Assembly: GCA_030665795.1 (NCBI GenBank)
Contig: DAOUZD010000001.1
Location: forward strand, 1-30,546
Source of the DNA: Dehalococcoides sp.
GTDB taxonomy: Bacteria > Chloroflexota > Dehalococcoidia > Dehalococcoidales > RBG-16-60-22
DNA length: 30,546 nt
Direction: 5' to 3'
Under the pieces are notes generated by a model. The model did no database searches, was not told where the DNA came from, and worked only from the letters and a program-made list of their open reading frames with translations. The translations under genes and the position numbers were made by a program. This document shows, one piece after another, positions 7,348 through 16,213 of the stretch (positions within the stretch are counted from its first letter, which is position 1; every line of letters begins with the position of its first letter).

Positions 7348-8451
7348 ATGAGTAAAAAGGCGTTTCTAGCTTTGGAAGATGGCTCGATCCATCAGGGCTA
7401 CTACTTTGGTGCTGAGGTCGACGCCTTTGGTGAGGTAGTATTTTGCACCAGCATGACTGGCTATCAGGAAATGTTAACCGACCCCTCCTATGCCGGACAG
7501 ATTCTAGTTCCCACCTACCCCCTTATCGGCAATTACGGCATTAATGAACAGGACCTTGAATCGGCCAAGATACAGGTTCAGGGGTTTGTTGTCAGAGAGC
7601 AATGCCTTAAGCCAAGTCACTATTTGAGCCAGAAGACGATTCACCAATATTTGGCTGAAAGCGGCATCCCTGGAATTCATGGTGTGGATACTCGGGCGAT
7701 AACTCGCCGACTGCGCACAAGAGGGGTAATGATGGGCATGATAACCATCAATAAGGCTCCGCAGCAGGCCCTGGAAGAAGTACAGAGGGTACCCAGCTAT
7801 GGCTCAATTGATTTTGTCAAGCAAGTAACTACCCAGGCCCCTTATCAGTGGCAGACAGAGGGTTCAGCGCCGATATACCACATTGTTGTTCTGGACTGTG
7901 GCTTGAAGTATAACATCCTCCGCATCCTGAACCGCTTAGGCTGTACTGTAACCGTTGTGCCCTGCACTATACCAGCGGAGGAGATTCTCAGCATGAAGCC
8001 TGATGGTATTCTCCTTTCACCAGGTCCTGGTGACCCTGAGTTATTGGATTACATAGTAGCTACAGTCAAGCAGCTCATTGGCAAGAAGCCGATTATGGGT
8101 ATCTGCCTGGGTAATCAGCTTATTGCCCGCGCCTTTAGTGCCAAGACGTTCAAGTTGAAGTTTGGGCACCGCGGCGGTAACCATCCTGTCCGTGAATTGG
8201 CTACCGGTCGAATCCATATCACAGCTCAAAACCACGGTTATGCCGTTGACCCGGACACTCTTAGAGATGGTCTGGAAGTTACCCATGTAAACTTGAACGA
8301 CGACACGGTGGAGGGCCTGCGCCATAAGGAGCTACCCATATTCGCCATCCAATATCATTCCGAGGCCTCCCCCGGCCCCTTGGATAACACATACCTCTTC
8401 GACAATTTTCTAGAGATGCTGAAGGAGTCAAAACAGGTAACAGAGGTTTGA
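7348..8451 (+). CDS. carA: Carbamoyl-phosphate synthase small (glutaminase) subunit
   Basis: The glutaminase subunit that channels ammonia from glutamine to CarB for carbamoyl phosphate, the precursor of pyrimidines and arginine. At 367 residues it has normal length. The N-terminal CPSase domain (LEDGSIHQGYYFGAEVDAFGEV, seen as two short blocks, and MTGYQEMLTDPSYAGQ) precedes a class I amidotransferase domain. That domain has LSPGPGDP, nucleophile C253 in GICLGNQ, GGNHPV, and H337/E339 in QYHSEASPGP. SD GAAGGA precedes the ATG. carB follows after 138 bp, an unusually long gap for this pair, which contains interleaved inverted repeats. Confidence 0.96.
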   Translation: MSKKAFLALEDGSIHQGYYFGAEVDAFGEVVFCTSMTGYQEMLTDPSYAGQILVPTYPLIGNYGINEQDLESAKIQVQGFVVREQCLKPSHYLSQKTIHQYLAESGIPGIHGVDTRAITRRLRTRGVMMGMITINKAPQQALEEVQRVPSYGSIDFVKQVTTQAPYQWQTEGSAPIYHIVVLDCGLKYNILRILNRLGCTVTVVPCTIPAEEILSMKPDGILLSPGPGDPELLDYIVATVKQLIGKKPIMGICLGNQLIARAFSAKTFKLKFGHRGGNHPVRELATGRIHITAQNHGYAVDPDTLRDGLEVTHVNLNDDTVEGLRHKELPIFAIQYHSEASPGPLDNTYLFDNFLEMLKESKQVTEV

Positions 8452-8498
8452 GATGTACGAAGTCCGGGCTAAATAAACACTTCACTTAGAATTATGAT

Positions 8499-8547
8499 TG
8501 GCACGCCGTGAGGTTAATAAGGTGCCATTGTGATGGATTGTCTCACG
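8499..8547 (+). repeat. Interleaved inverted repeats in the carA-carB gap
   Basis: TGGCAC (8499-8504) is complementary to GTGCCA (8522-8527), and CGTGAG (8507-8512) to CTCACG (8542-8547). The order a-b-a'-b' would allow an H-type pseudoknot or two mutually exclusive hairpins in the RNA just upstream of carB. With 6-bp arms, chance is possible. Confidence 0.35.
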
Positions 8548-8589
8548 TAACAAGAGTCTTAGTTAGCGACCTATGATAGGAGTTATATC

Positions 8590-11500
8590 TTGAAACCATC
8601 AAAAGTTCTAATCGTCGGTTCGGGACCCATAATAATCGGGCAGGCGGCAGAGTTTGACTATGCTGGTACCCAAGCGTGCAAGGCGATGCGGGAGGAAGGG
8701 ATAATCTCGGTCCTTGTCAACTCAAACCCGGCCACCATCATGACCGACGAGGGCATTGCCGATATTGTCTATATTGAGCCTCTCACCGTAGATATGGTTG
8801 CTCGCATTATCGAGCGGGAGCGCCCTGATGGATTGCTGCCTACTCTCGGCGGGCAGACCGGACTTAATCTGGCTGTAGACCTGGCTGATGCTGGCATTCT
8901 TGATAAGTACAATGTCAGAAGCCTGGGGACGTCAATTCAGACAATAAAAAAGGCCGAAGACCGAGAGTTGTTCCGGCAGCTGCTAATTGATATCGGGGAG
9001 CCGGTGCCAAGTAGTGTCAGCGTCAATACTCTGGAACAGGCGAGTGAAGTGGCTAAGGAGATAGGCCTACCATTGATAATCCGTCCGGCCTACACTCTGG
9101 GTGGAACAGGTGGCGGAATGGCCAATAACTGGGAGGAACTGGAGACAGCCGTTTCCAGGGGATTAGCAAATAGCCCGACCCACCAAGTACTACTCGAGGA
9201 ATCGGTAGCTGGCTGGAAAGAGATTGAGTATGAAGTGATGCGTGACAGCGCCGACAACTGTATCACGGTCTGTAATATGGAAAATATCGACCCAATGGGA
9301 GTGCATACCGGTGATAGCATCGTCGTCGCTCCCAGTCAGACGCTGACCAATAAAGAATATCAGATGTTGCGGAGTGCCAGCCTCAAGATTATCCGTGCCC
9401 TTGGGATTGAAGGGGGCTGCAATATCCAGTTCGCCCTTGACCCCAGGAGCAATAAATACTATGTGATTGAGGTTAATCCTCGGGTGAGCCGTAGTTCAGC
9501 CTTAGCCAGTAAGGCCACCGGTTACCCCATTGCTCGTGTCGCTTCCAAAATAGCGGTGGGCAAGAAACTGGACGAAATCCCGAACCAGATAACTGGAAAA
9601 ACAATGGCCTCCTTTGAGCCCGCACTGGACTATGTGGTGGTTAAGATACCCCACTGGCCGTTTGACAAGTTTGCCTCCAGCAACCGCGCCATTGGCACCC
9701 AGATGAAAGCCACAGGCGAAGTCATGGCTATTGACCGGTGTTTTGAGGCTGCCCTTCAGAAAGCAGTACGGTCCCTGGAGTCCAGCCAGAGATCACTCCT
9801 TTGGGAAGACCCTGGCTGGGAGCAGACAACCGATATCGATTCCTATCCCCTAGAGCCCAATGACTTGAGATTGTGGGCGATAATGGCTGCCTTAAGAAGA
9901 GGGATAACTCCTGAGGCAATTACGGAACGTACCAAGATCGACGTGTGGTTTACTACCAAGCTCCAGACCATTTTAGATATGGAGCAGGTACTTCGGTCAC
10001 AAACACTGACTCCTGGACTTCTATGGCAGGCAAAGCGACTCGGATTCTCCGACGAGCAAATAGGAGCTCTAACAGACAGGCTTCACGAGCAGGTAAGGCA
10101 GCTGCGTCGTAGTTGGAATGTTCAACCTGTTTATAAGATGGTTGATACCTGTGCTGCCGAATTTGACGCCAGCACGCCATATTTCTATAGCACCTATGAG
10201 CAGGAAGACGAAGCACGGCCTCTTGAAAAAAAGAAAGCCATAGTCATCGGCAGTGGGCCAATCCGCATCGGCCAGGGGATAGAGTTTGATTATTGTTGCG
10301 TCCACGCCGCGTTTGCACTGCGGGACGAAGGATATGAGACGATAATGGTCAACTGTAACCCCGAAACAGTTTCAACAGACTTCGACACATCGGATAAGCT
10401 GTACTTCGAACCGTTGACGGTTGAGGATGTTTTGAATATCTACGAAAAGGAGAAGCCGATTGGGGTTATTGTTCAATTTGGTGGGCAGACTCCGCTCAAT
10501 ATTGCGGCAGAACTTGAGCAAGCCGGTGTTACCATACTGGGCACGTCGGTTAATTCCATAGATATTGCCTCTGACCGGGGCAGATTCAGTCAGATGATGA
10601 AGAAGTACGGCATTCCCATGCCGGAATCAGGCACTGCCAGTAGCATTGATGAGGCACTAGTTGTGGCAAAGCGCATCGGCTACCCACTTATAGTTCGTCC
10701 GTCATATGTTCTCGGAGGGCGAGGCATGGAGATAGTCCATGACGAAGAAGAACTGAGACTGTACGTGGGTGCTGCCGTCGTGGTAACGCCAGACCGCCCT
10801 ATTCTCATTGATCGCTACTTGGAGAATGCTATCGAGACCGAAGCTGATGCCCTAGCTGACGGGGAGGATATTTTCGTCCCAGCCATCATGGAGCACATTG
10901 AGTACGCCGGCGTCCATTCCGGAGATGCTGCCTGTGTCATCCCACCGGTGAGCATACCCCAAAAACATATCGACACTATTGAGGAGTACACACGGCGTAT
11001 TGCCAGCGAACTTCAAGTGGTCGGCGTCATAAACGTACAATACGCCATCTGCCAGGACGTGGTCTACGTAATTGAAGCCAATCCGCGTGCCTCTCGCACC
11101 GAGCCACTGGTCTCCAAGGTTTGCGCCATTCCAATGGCTCGTTTGGCTACCCAGCTCATGCTGGGCAAGAAAATCAAGGAGCTCAACCTGAAGAAGCGGC
11201 CTATCCCGCACTTTGGCATAAAGGAATCAGTCTTTCCTTTCAACATGTTCCCCGAAGTTGACCCCCTGCTCAGGCCAGAGATGAATTCCACCGGTGAGGT
11301 ACTGGGCATCGCCGATTCCTTCGGCTTGGCATTCTGGAAAGCACAGGAGGCGGTAGCTCGTCTTCCTACTGAGGGTACCGTGCTCATCACCGTCTCAGAA
11401 CGTGATCGGCAAGCGGCAGGTGAGGTAGCCCGTCAGTTCGCCAATCTTGGGTTCAAGATCAGGGCTACGGCAGGCACACATGCTTTTCTAACAAGCCTGG

Positions 11501-11775
11501 GTATATCCTCAGAACCCATACTGAAAGAGCACGAGGGTAGACCTAATATCACGGACGCCATCAAAAATAAAGAAGTTCAGCTAGTGATCAACACACCAGC
11601 GGGGAAACGAAGCAAGTATGACGACTCCTACATCCGCAAGGCAGCCATAAAGTACAAGGTGCCCTATATCACCACATTAGCTGCTGCCATGGCTGCTGCC
11701 AAAGGCATAGCCGCTTACCGTGAGGGTAAATCGGACGTCAAGTCTCTGCAGAGCTACCACGCGGATATAAAATAA
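8590..11775 (+). CDS. carB: Carbamoyl-phosphate synthase large subunit
   Basis: The 1061-residue ATP-dependent synthetase subunit, which uses two ATP to make carbamoyl phosphate from bicarbonate and ammonia supplied by CarA. It shows the internal duplication of the family: [20 protein letters not shown] (4-23) in the first half and [17 protein letters not shown] in the second, each followed by an ATP-grasp domain ([12 protein letters not shown] and [32 protein letters not shown] and [17 protein letters not shown]). A C-terminal MGS-like allosteric domain begins near [15 protein letters not shown]. The start is TTG at 8590, preceded by AGGAG at the correct distance, and the N-terminus then matches the family. 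No frameshift or missing motif was seen. It forms a functional pair with carA and ends the glutamine block. Confidence 0.97.
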   Translation: MKPSKVLIVGSGPIIIGQAAEFDYAGTQACKAMREEGIISVLVNSNPATIMTDEGIADIVYIEPLTVDMVARIIERERPDGLLPTLGGQTGLNLAVDLADAGILDKYNVRSLGTSIQTIKKAEDRELFRQLLIDIGEPVPSSVSVNTLEQASEVAKEIGLPLIIRPAYTLGGTGGGMANNWEELETAVSRGLANSPTHQVLLEESVAGWKEIEYEVMRDSADNCITVCNMENIDPMGVHTGDSIVVAPSQTLTNKEYQMLRSASLKIIRALGIEGGCNIQFALDPRSNKYYVIEVNPRVSRSSALASKATGYPIARVASKIAVGKKLDEIPNQITGKTMASFEPALDYVVVKIPHWPFDKFASSNRAIGTQMKATGEVMAIDRCFEAALQKAVRSLESSQRSLLWEDPGWEQTTDIDSYPLEPNDLRLWAIMAALRRGITPEAITERTKIDVWFTTKLQTILDMEQVLRSQTLTPGLLWQAKRLGFSDEQIGALTDRLHEQVRQLRRSWNVQPVYKMVDTCAAEFDASTPYFYSTYEQEDEARPLEKKKAIVIGSGPIRIGQGIEFDYCCVHAAFALRDEGYETIMVNCNPETVSTDFDTSDKLYFEPLTVEDVLNIYEKEKPIGVIVQFGGQTPLNIAAELEQAGVTILGTSVNSIDIASDRGRFSQMMKKYGIPMPESGTASSIDEALVVAKRIGYPLIVRPSYVLGGRGMEIVHDEEELRLYVGAAVVVTPDRPILIDRYLENAIETEADALADGEDIFVPAIMEHIEYAGVHSGDAACVIPPVSIPQKHIDTIEEYTRRIASELQVVGVINVQYAICQDVVYVIEANPRASRTEPLVSKVCAIPMARLATQLMLGKKIKELNLKKRPIPHFGIKESVFPFNMFPEVDPLLRPEMNSTGEVLGIADSFGLAFWKAQEAVARLPTEGTVLITVSERDRQAAGEVARQFANLGFKIRATAGTHAFLTSLGISSEPILKEHEGRPNITDAIKNKEVQLVINTPAGKRSKYDDSYIRKAAIKYKVPYITTLAAAMAAAKGIAAYREGKSDVKSLQSYHADIK

Positions 11776-12210
11776 GTGCAGGAAGATTCACCATCTCTTT
11801 TTGGAAGATTGTTAGCTATATTGATTAAGGGAGCTGGCAGAATTCGAAATACCATTCAGCTTTTGTGAAAGGCGTGGTATAATAGCGACTTGTCCCCATA
11901 AACCATACCACTACTCAAGTTAGAATTTATGGCATGGTAAATTGGTAGATTGAACAATAGCTTGAGTCGTTACCTTGTTGACAGGTGAGCTTAGACCGGA
12001 GCTATAGCGCAGAACTAAATCGGACAAAATACCTAGGATGTCATATTAGGTAACAAAACAAGCTATTAGTATGTTGTGCAGTCTGGATAGTTTCGTTATA
12101 TCCAGTTAATGTCCTCTACAACAAGTAGCCTGCTCCCGAGGCTATGGTACCGGCAATACTGACTAAAGGTGTGGTGCAATTACTGGATGCAGGTCAATCG
12201 TTCGGGTCAG
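11776..12210 (+). ncRNA. Gene-free stretch with a promoter and several hairpins; possible structured RNA (about 11890-12150)
   Basis: No coding frame is convincing in these 435 bp. A sigma-70-like promoter (TTCAGC 11855-11860, 17-bp spacer, TATAAT 11878-11883) points rightwards. Downstream are inverted repeats ACTCAAG/CTTGAGT (11913-11919, 11961-11967), CTGGATA/TATCCAG (12083-12089, 12099-12105; 9-nt loop) and TAGCCT/AGGCTA (12126-12131, 12139-12144; 7-nt loop). A run of hairpins behind a promoter fits a small RNA or a 3' end of unknown role. No known RNA family was recognised and no poly-U terminator is obvious, so this remains a candidate only. Confidence 0.3.
11855..11883 (+). promoter_or_regulatory. 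Sigma-70-like promoter in the carB downstream region
   Basis: TTCAGC at 11855-11860 and a perfect TATAAT at 11878-11883 are separated by 17 bp. The -35 matches only 3 of 6. No ORF follows on this strand, so it would drive a non-coding transcript. Confidence 0.4.
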
Positions 12211-12630
12211 TTATTCTGCCTCCTGTATCAGCTGAATGGCAAAATCACCAACCTGGCGGGTGTCAAAGTGAGCAGTGCTACTGCCAAAGGCAGCGGGGGC
12301 TTTTCCTTTGACTATAACCGAGACGCCTTTACCTTCCAGCTTGGCACTCTCCTCATCAAGGTTATCCACAGCGAAGGCAATGTGCTGAACACCTTCGCCT
12401 TTGCTGTCTAAAAACTCTTTATAGTTTGATGATTCTCCTTCGATAGGCTGAATAAACTCAATCGGTACCGAGCCAATCTGGACAAACTTTGCTCTAATCT
12501 TGGGCTTTGCTTCTGGAAATATGACCTCGCGCCCGACTGATGCTATACCTAAGGATTGATAATACTCAACAGCCTTATCTATATCCCTTACTACTACCGC
12601 TATGTGATGTAGCTTCCAGCTTGCCATCAT
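12211..12630 (-). CDS. VOC-family protein, methylmalonyl-CoA epimerase-like
   Basis: A 139-residue single-module vicinal-oxygen-chelate (glyoxalase-fold) protein. LHHIAVVVRDIDKAVEYYQ (7-25) and GVQHIAFAVDNLDEESAKL (80-98) are the two paired beta-alpha-beta halves. This pattern is closest, from memory, to methylmalonyl-CoA epimerase, which interconverts the two C2 epimers on the route between propionyl-CoA and succinyl-CoA. Expected metal ligands are visible at H9, E58 and H83, but the last position, normally Glu (I-E-L-V-E type), reads I-Q-L-I-Q with Gln133. That weakens the epimerase call; another lyase or dioxygenase-like VOC role is possible. The SD AAAGGAGA precedes two tandem ATGs (12630 and 12627). 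It stands alone, with no mutase gene nearby. Confidence 0.65.
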   Translation of the reverse strand: MMASWKLHHIAVVVRDIDKAVEYYQSLGIASVGREVIFPEAKPKIRAKFVQIGSVPIEFIQPIEGESSNYKEFLDSKGEGVQHIAFAVDNLDEESAKLEGKGVSVIVKGKAPAAFGSSTAHFDTRQVGDFAIQLIQEAE

Positions 12631-13032
12631 TTTTCTCCTTTCTATACGATTACATAACCTGCCCCCGATAATTATACCACATCTTAAGTTAGACTAAGGA
12701 TTGTTTGGACTTGCCCCCATTTTTGGGCCAATGATAATGTTAGACTTTGGATTGAGGAAAGGGGATTTGAGTGTTCAAAAGAGCGTACACACCAGAACAA
12801 ATCATCTTTTTGTTCAACTAATCGGGAGCAACGATGAACGCAGAGCGTAATCTAATCTCAAACATCGGAGTGCCGCTATATGCTGAATATTATCCTTTTG
12901 ATATGTGAAAACTTAGAAATGTTTGGCTAGCTGCATACTATAGAGTTTTTTACTTTGGCAACCTGAGGATAAAACGACCAAATCTAATTGCTTATAGCAA
13001 AGTTGGACTAAGGCAGTGAGCTTCCTTCCAAC
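12631..13032. other. 402-bp non-coding stretch with possible IS3-type debris
   Basis: No intact gene. TGGACTTGCCCCCA (12706-12719) followed by TTTTTGGGCC resembles the left ends of IS3-group elements. GTG 12771 opens a 16-codon frame, FKRAYTPEQII after the start, similar to the first residues of an IS3 OrfA, before a stop at 12819-12821. GTTAGACT-n2-GGATTG occurs twice (12688 and 12739) and a weaker form near 13000. No matching right end was found. The IS interpretation is tentative. Confidence 0.3.
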
Positions 13033-13404
13033 CTAAGTGTGTAGGGCACGCTCATCTGAACCGGGCGGTAAGCCAGGCTTAAGAGCTATCCACTGGAATC
13101 TCTTCCTGAACCTCTCCAGTATGATTATGGTTTTCTTGCCAAGCAGCCCGAGGAAGACAGCATTTCCTATGGCATGGAAGGTATCAAACCAAACACTGTT
13201 AAGCTGGGCAATGACAAAGGTTTTTAGGGTCAGCGGATAGACAAAAGACGCCCAGAACCAGAGATTCATTATTACCCCGAAGACATAACCCCAGATAATG
13301 CCGAAGACGACGAGCCACCTCGTACTCAGGCGGAAGCGCCGGAGATAGGAAAGCCGTCTTTTAATAGCTGTTTTATATAGTCGGATACTGCCTGGGGAGT
13401 AATT
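13033..13404 (-). pseudogene. C-terminal fragment of an ECF-transporter S-component-like membrane protein
   Basis: An open frame without a plausible start encodes about 120 residues. [19 protein letters not shown] and VFGVIMNLWFW form a membrane helix, then a second hydrophobic stretch and SVWFDTFHAIGNAVFLGLLG (another helix) lead to a basic tail KKTIIILERFRKRF. This arrangement resembles the last helices of vitamin-uptake ECF S components (about 180-220 residues), so the N-terminal half appears to be missing. The first ATG in frame (13269) would leave only 78 residues. The upstream end of the frame overlaps, in another phase, the 3' end of a truncated HTH gene, consistent with a deletion that joined two genes near 13345. 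The family call rests on motif memory only. Confidence 0.5.
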
Positions 13405-13514
13405 TTAAGCTTCTTAGCAATATCCTTCTGCTGGATATTGGGTTGCTTAGATGCTATCTCAACCAATATTTGAAATTTGGTCGTCAGATTTTTGTTACGT
13501 AATATCTCTACCAT
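13326..13514 (-). pseudogene. Truncated winged-HTH regulator (N-terminal 62 residues)
   Basis: The frame encodes [20 protein letters not shown], then [20 protein letters not shown] and [11 protein letters not shown], a clear helix-turn-helix with recognition helix [12 protein letters not shown] (39-50). It resembles, from memory, the start of an archaeal-type regulator of well over 150 residues. After KDGF, where the family would continue into a wing strand, it instead reads PISGASA and stops. The C-terminal domain is therefore absent, and the sequence runs into the ECF-like fragment in another frame. No good SD is seen before ATG 13514. It could be a functional mini-HTH, but truncation by deletion is more likely. 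Confidence 0.55.
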
Positions 13515-14211
13515 GACTTCAGCGTTCCATTAGATAATCAAGTGGACTTTCATCTATTAACCATTATAGCAACTTTTGCACCGCAAAGTAATTGCCGGAT
13601 TAAGCTACACAGGAACAATCCACTATCCTGTTCTCTATCAGCTGCTCCCGGCAGTGATTTGCTATGACCTCTGGATGCTGTCAATCGTCTTTCTCTTAAA
13701 CAAATGCGCTACCTCTGGGGGAGGCAAAGGATGCAATTGCTTCCTCTACCCCTCCCTCAGGGGCAGAAAGAGTTTTTGAATCAAAATGAAAAAGCCCAAA
13801 GAGTGGCTTTAACCTCGCCGGGAGTTGGTGGCAGAGGACAGGATAGCGTAATGTTATACTAGCATCTCACAGCCCCACTGCCATCTCACTGGTTCTTAAA
13901 AAATCCGTGTGGTATAGTGATGGACGGGACTTCAGGTGAATTTGCTGGACCTGTGGATTACGAGAAGGGAAAACAGCGGAATATACTGACCAAGTAGATA
14001 TCTGAAAGAGGAAGGATACTAGCCGATGACCTGACCCCAACCCGGGCAAGTCACTAGCAGAGGATATTAGGAAGGGAACAAAGAGCCCGGATGATGCGGC
14101 TAACGAATTAGCTCACCCGTGTTATGGCGGCTGTTTCAATACCATCCGAGCGGAGAAATTATTGGCAGCAATGGCCGGGATTGATAAGAAATATTGAAAG
14201 GAGGTAGCACC
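13515..14211. other. About 700-bp gene-poor stretch with a possible gene remnant at its end
   Basis: Most of this stretch holds nothing I recognise. CCCCT/AGGGG (13749-13753, 13759-13763) and AAAGCC/GGCTTT (13791-13796, 13805-13810) are short hairpins; the latter would look like a weak terminator on the minus strand. From 14030 to 14197 a 55-codon frame without ATG reads like a protein C-terminus: PDPNPGKSLAEDIRK, later AHPCYGGCFNTIRAEKLL and AAMAGIDKKY before TGA. Its composition is protein-like but I cannot name the family; a stop (14027-14029) interrupts it upstream, so it is probably the tail of a decayed gene. Confidence 0.35.
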
Positions 14212-15039
14212 ATGACAGTAGCACTTGTGAACGGAGTTAACCTGTATTATGAAGTGACGGGTAAAGGTTTCCCACTAATCTGGAGTCACGAGTTTGCGGG
14301 CGATTTCAAAAGCTGGAATCCTCAGGTCAAGTTCTTCTCACGACGCTACCAAGTCATCACCTACAACCACCGGGGATTTCCTCCCTCAGATGTACCGGAG
14401 GAGGAGACTGCGTACTCCCAGGAGCTGCTCGTCGAGGATCTACACCAGTTGCTTCGCTATCTAGGCATTCAGCAGGCATTCGTGGGTGGTCTTTCTATGG
14501 GGGCGAATGTAGCCGTGAATTTCGGCATCGCCCACCCCGAGATGACCAAGGCATTGGTCGTAGCAGGGGCAGGTGCGGGCACAACGGAGCGGGAAAACTT
14601 CGAGAGTCATCTGGCAGACCTGGTTCGGCAACTCGAGATTGGGGGGTGGGTGGCGGCGACAGACCAATATGCCCGTGGAGCCAGCCGAATCCAGCTCCTA
14701 CGCAAAGACCAAAAGAGCTGGCAAGAGTACTACGAAGAACTTGCCTCTCATTCGTCTATTGGCTCAATACTCTCCATCAAGGGTGTCATACTCAAGCGGC
14801 CCACCCTATTTGAGCTCAAGCCAAAGCTGCAACAGCTCAATGTGCCCACCCTGATTGTGGTAGGGGATGAAGACGGTTTCTGTATTGAGCCTTCTCTTTT
14901 TATGAAGCGGAACATTCCCAGAGCGGGCTTGGTGGTTTTCGCTCAAACTGGGCACGTTATTAACCTGGAGGAACTCGAGCTTTTCAATCGAGTGGTGCTC
15001 GATTTCCTGACTTCGGTCGAAGCTGGAAGTTGGGCATGA
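14212..15039 (+). CDS. Alpha/beta hydrolase
   Basis: A 275-residue alpha/beta-hydrolase-fold enzyme of unknown substrate, probably cytoplasmic (no signal peptide). The catalytic triad is visible: Ser95 in the nucleophile elbow GGLSMG, an acid at Asp219 or Asp221 in VVGDEDGF, and His248 in TGHVINLEE. HEFAG (26-30) takes the place of the HGxxG oxyanion-hole loop, with His-Glu instead of His-Gly. YNHRGFPPSD resembles the Y/D-x-R-G-x-G-x-S motif of esterases and lactonases. ATG 14212 is chosen because AAAGGAGG (14198-14205) sits 6 nt upstream; the upstream TTG at 14194 overlaps that SD. The gene stands alone between decayed regions. Confidence 0.85.
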   Translation: MTVALVNGVNLYYEVTGKGFPLIWSHEFAGDFKSWNPQVKFFSRRYQVITYNHRGFPPSDVPEEETAYSQELLVEDLHQLLRYLGIQQAFVGGLSMGANVAVNFGIAHPEMTKALVVAGAGAGTTERENFESHLADLVRQLEIGGWVAATDQYARGASRIQLLRKDQKSWQEYYEELASHSSIGSILSIKGVILKRPTLFELKPKLQQLNVPTLIVVGDEDGFCIEPSLFMKRNIPRAGLVVFAQTGHVINLEELELFNRVVLDFLTSVEAGSWA

Positions 15040-15238
15040 ACGGCTGGTACGTGCCTGGGGAAGGAAAAGGCAGAATGAATCGCCTTATTCTTTCCGTTAA
15101 GCCTGGACTCGAGACTGAAAGGATAAATTCAGATGTCTACCGTTGCAGCACTCTCACTTGAGCGTATATGTGAGTAATGACGAGGCGCTTTTCAACGTCA
15201 TACCAAAAGGGCAGCTGTGATTAAATTAACAACTTGCC

Positions 15239-16132
15239 CTATAATACCTGCTCCAATATCTCTTCTATCTGCTTATCGGTCAGGCTTTCGTACTTGTCTC
15301 TCGTCGTCAGCTCATCCACTGCTTTTTGAGTCCAGGCATCATAAGCAATATCTCCATCCTCAGGGAAATAGCCGACGAATCTTTTCTCAGCTGGTCTAAT
15401 CGCCATATTCGGGACATAGCCCCAGCATATATCCCACACCTCCTCTGGGTATGCGGTAAGAAAGACTATCTTCCCCTGATAGCCTTCAGGTACATGATAC
15501 ACAGCAGGAGCTATGTGATCCACTCTCCAGCCTATTTCCTTCAAAGCTTCCAGTGCAAACGCCTCTAAAATTATAGGGTCGAAGTTTATCTCCACGTTAA
15601 TATGAACGTGGACATAGGCGGGGTCCTCCACCAACCTTAAGCCTTTTTTCCAGTGAGCTGATTGAAAGTATTGGCGTATTTTTCGTATTTCGAGAGGGCC
15701 TACGCCCTTGAAATCGAATTTGCTATAGTAGTTGTCCATGTATTTTTTACCCCAGGTTGGTATGTTGCTTCCCTCCTCACCGAGTTTTGCGGGATCAGAC
15801 GGCTGCAAAACCACGTTAGGATTATATTTCCAGAAGAAATCAAAGTGCGGGATATACAATACCCTATCCGGGTCATGGGGATGAACACTGTGTGCTCCGA
15901 GTATGTCCGGTCCGGGAGAGACGAAATCTATTTTTCTATTTAGCGGGAGCCCCATTCGCTTAAAATACCTCTGGAACAGCCTGCATATAGACCCTGCCTC
16001 CACTTTATTTTCCACGTAGACGTGAGTGTGGTATAGCTCTTCCTCCGTCTGGGTCAGCTGTCGTATTAGCTCTTTCCACTGGTCTGATTTGAAATAATCC
16101 ACTACTCCTCTGGTAATTTCTTTTTCGCTCAT
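15239..16132 (-). CDS. Uncharacterised 297-residue protein with internal duplication and paired HxHxxVE motifs
   Basis: I do not recognise this family. The protein contains two similar segments. Residues 10-75 hold DYFKSDQWKELI, YHTHVYVENKV and a G-x-P-L turn before a D-F-V-S-P-G end. Residues 142-208 hold QYFQSAHWKKGL, VHVHINVEINF and the ending AVYHVPEG. Each copy has H-x-H-[VI]-x-V-E (H35, H37, E41; H165, H167, E171), which could be metal ligands. The linker has further histidines (HSVHPHDPD, YIPHFDFFW). There is no signal peptide or membrane helix, so it is probably cytoplasmic. Start ATG 16132 is chosen: AAAGGAGGGCG lies just upstream, and a strong promoter (TTGACA/TATTAT) lies inside the longer 355-codon frame. 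It is monocistronic, with its own promoter. Confidence 0.8.
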   Translation of the reverse strand: MSEKEITRGVVDYFKSDQWKELIRQLTQTEEELYHTHVYVENKVEAGSICRLFQRYFKRMGLPLNRKIDFVSPGPDILGAHSVHPHDPDRVLYIPHFDFFWKYNPNVVLQPSDPAKLGEEGSNIPTWGKKYMDNYYSKFDFKGVGPLEIRKIRQYFQSAHWKKGLRLVEDPAYVHVHINVEINFDPIILEAFALEALKEIGWRVDHIAPAVYHVPEGYQGKIVFLTAYPEEVWDICWGYVPNMAIRPAEKRFVGYFPEDGDIAYDAWTQKAVDELTTRDKYESLTDKQIEEILEQVL

Positions 16133-16184
16133 AATGCGCCCTCCTTTTGCTGATTCATACCGCCTTTGGATATATCCGTAGCTC

Positions 16185-16213
16185 ATAATAGGTGTTTTCA
16201 AAAAGCTTGTCAA
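16185..16213 (-). promoter_or_regulatory. Sigma-70 promoter of the uncharacterised duplicated-domain gene
   Basis: On the minus strand TTGACA (16213-16208), a 17-bp spacer and TATTAT (16190-16185) form a near-consensus promoter. Transcription would start about 45 nt before ATG 16132, which fixes that start over the upstream alternative at 16306. Confidence 0.7.

Noticed and set aside
12688..13010. Three copies of a GTTAGACTAAGG-like sequence
   Set aside because: Irregular spacing and mismatches; not enough to call an operator or repeat family.
13576..13779. 67-codon frame on the plus strand
   Set aside because: Begins with a non-ATG codon, has no SD and no family resemblance; it lies in a decayed intergenic stretch.
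13791..13810. AAAGCC/GGCTTT hairpin as a minus-strand terminator
   Set aside because: No minus-strand gene ends here, and the T run is part of the stem.
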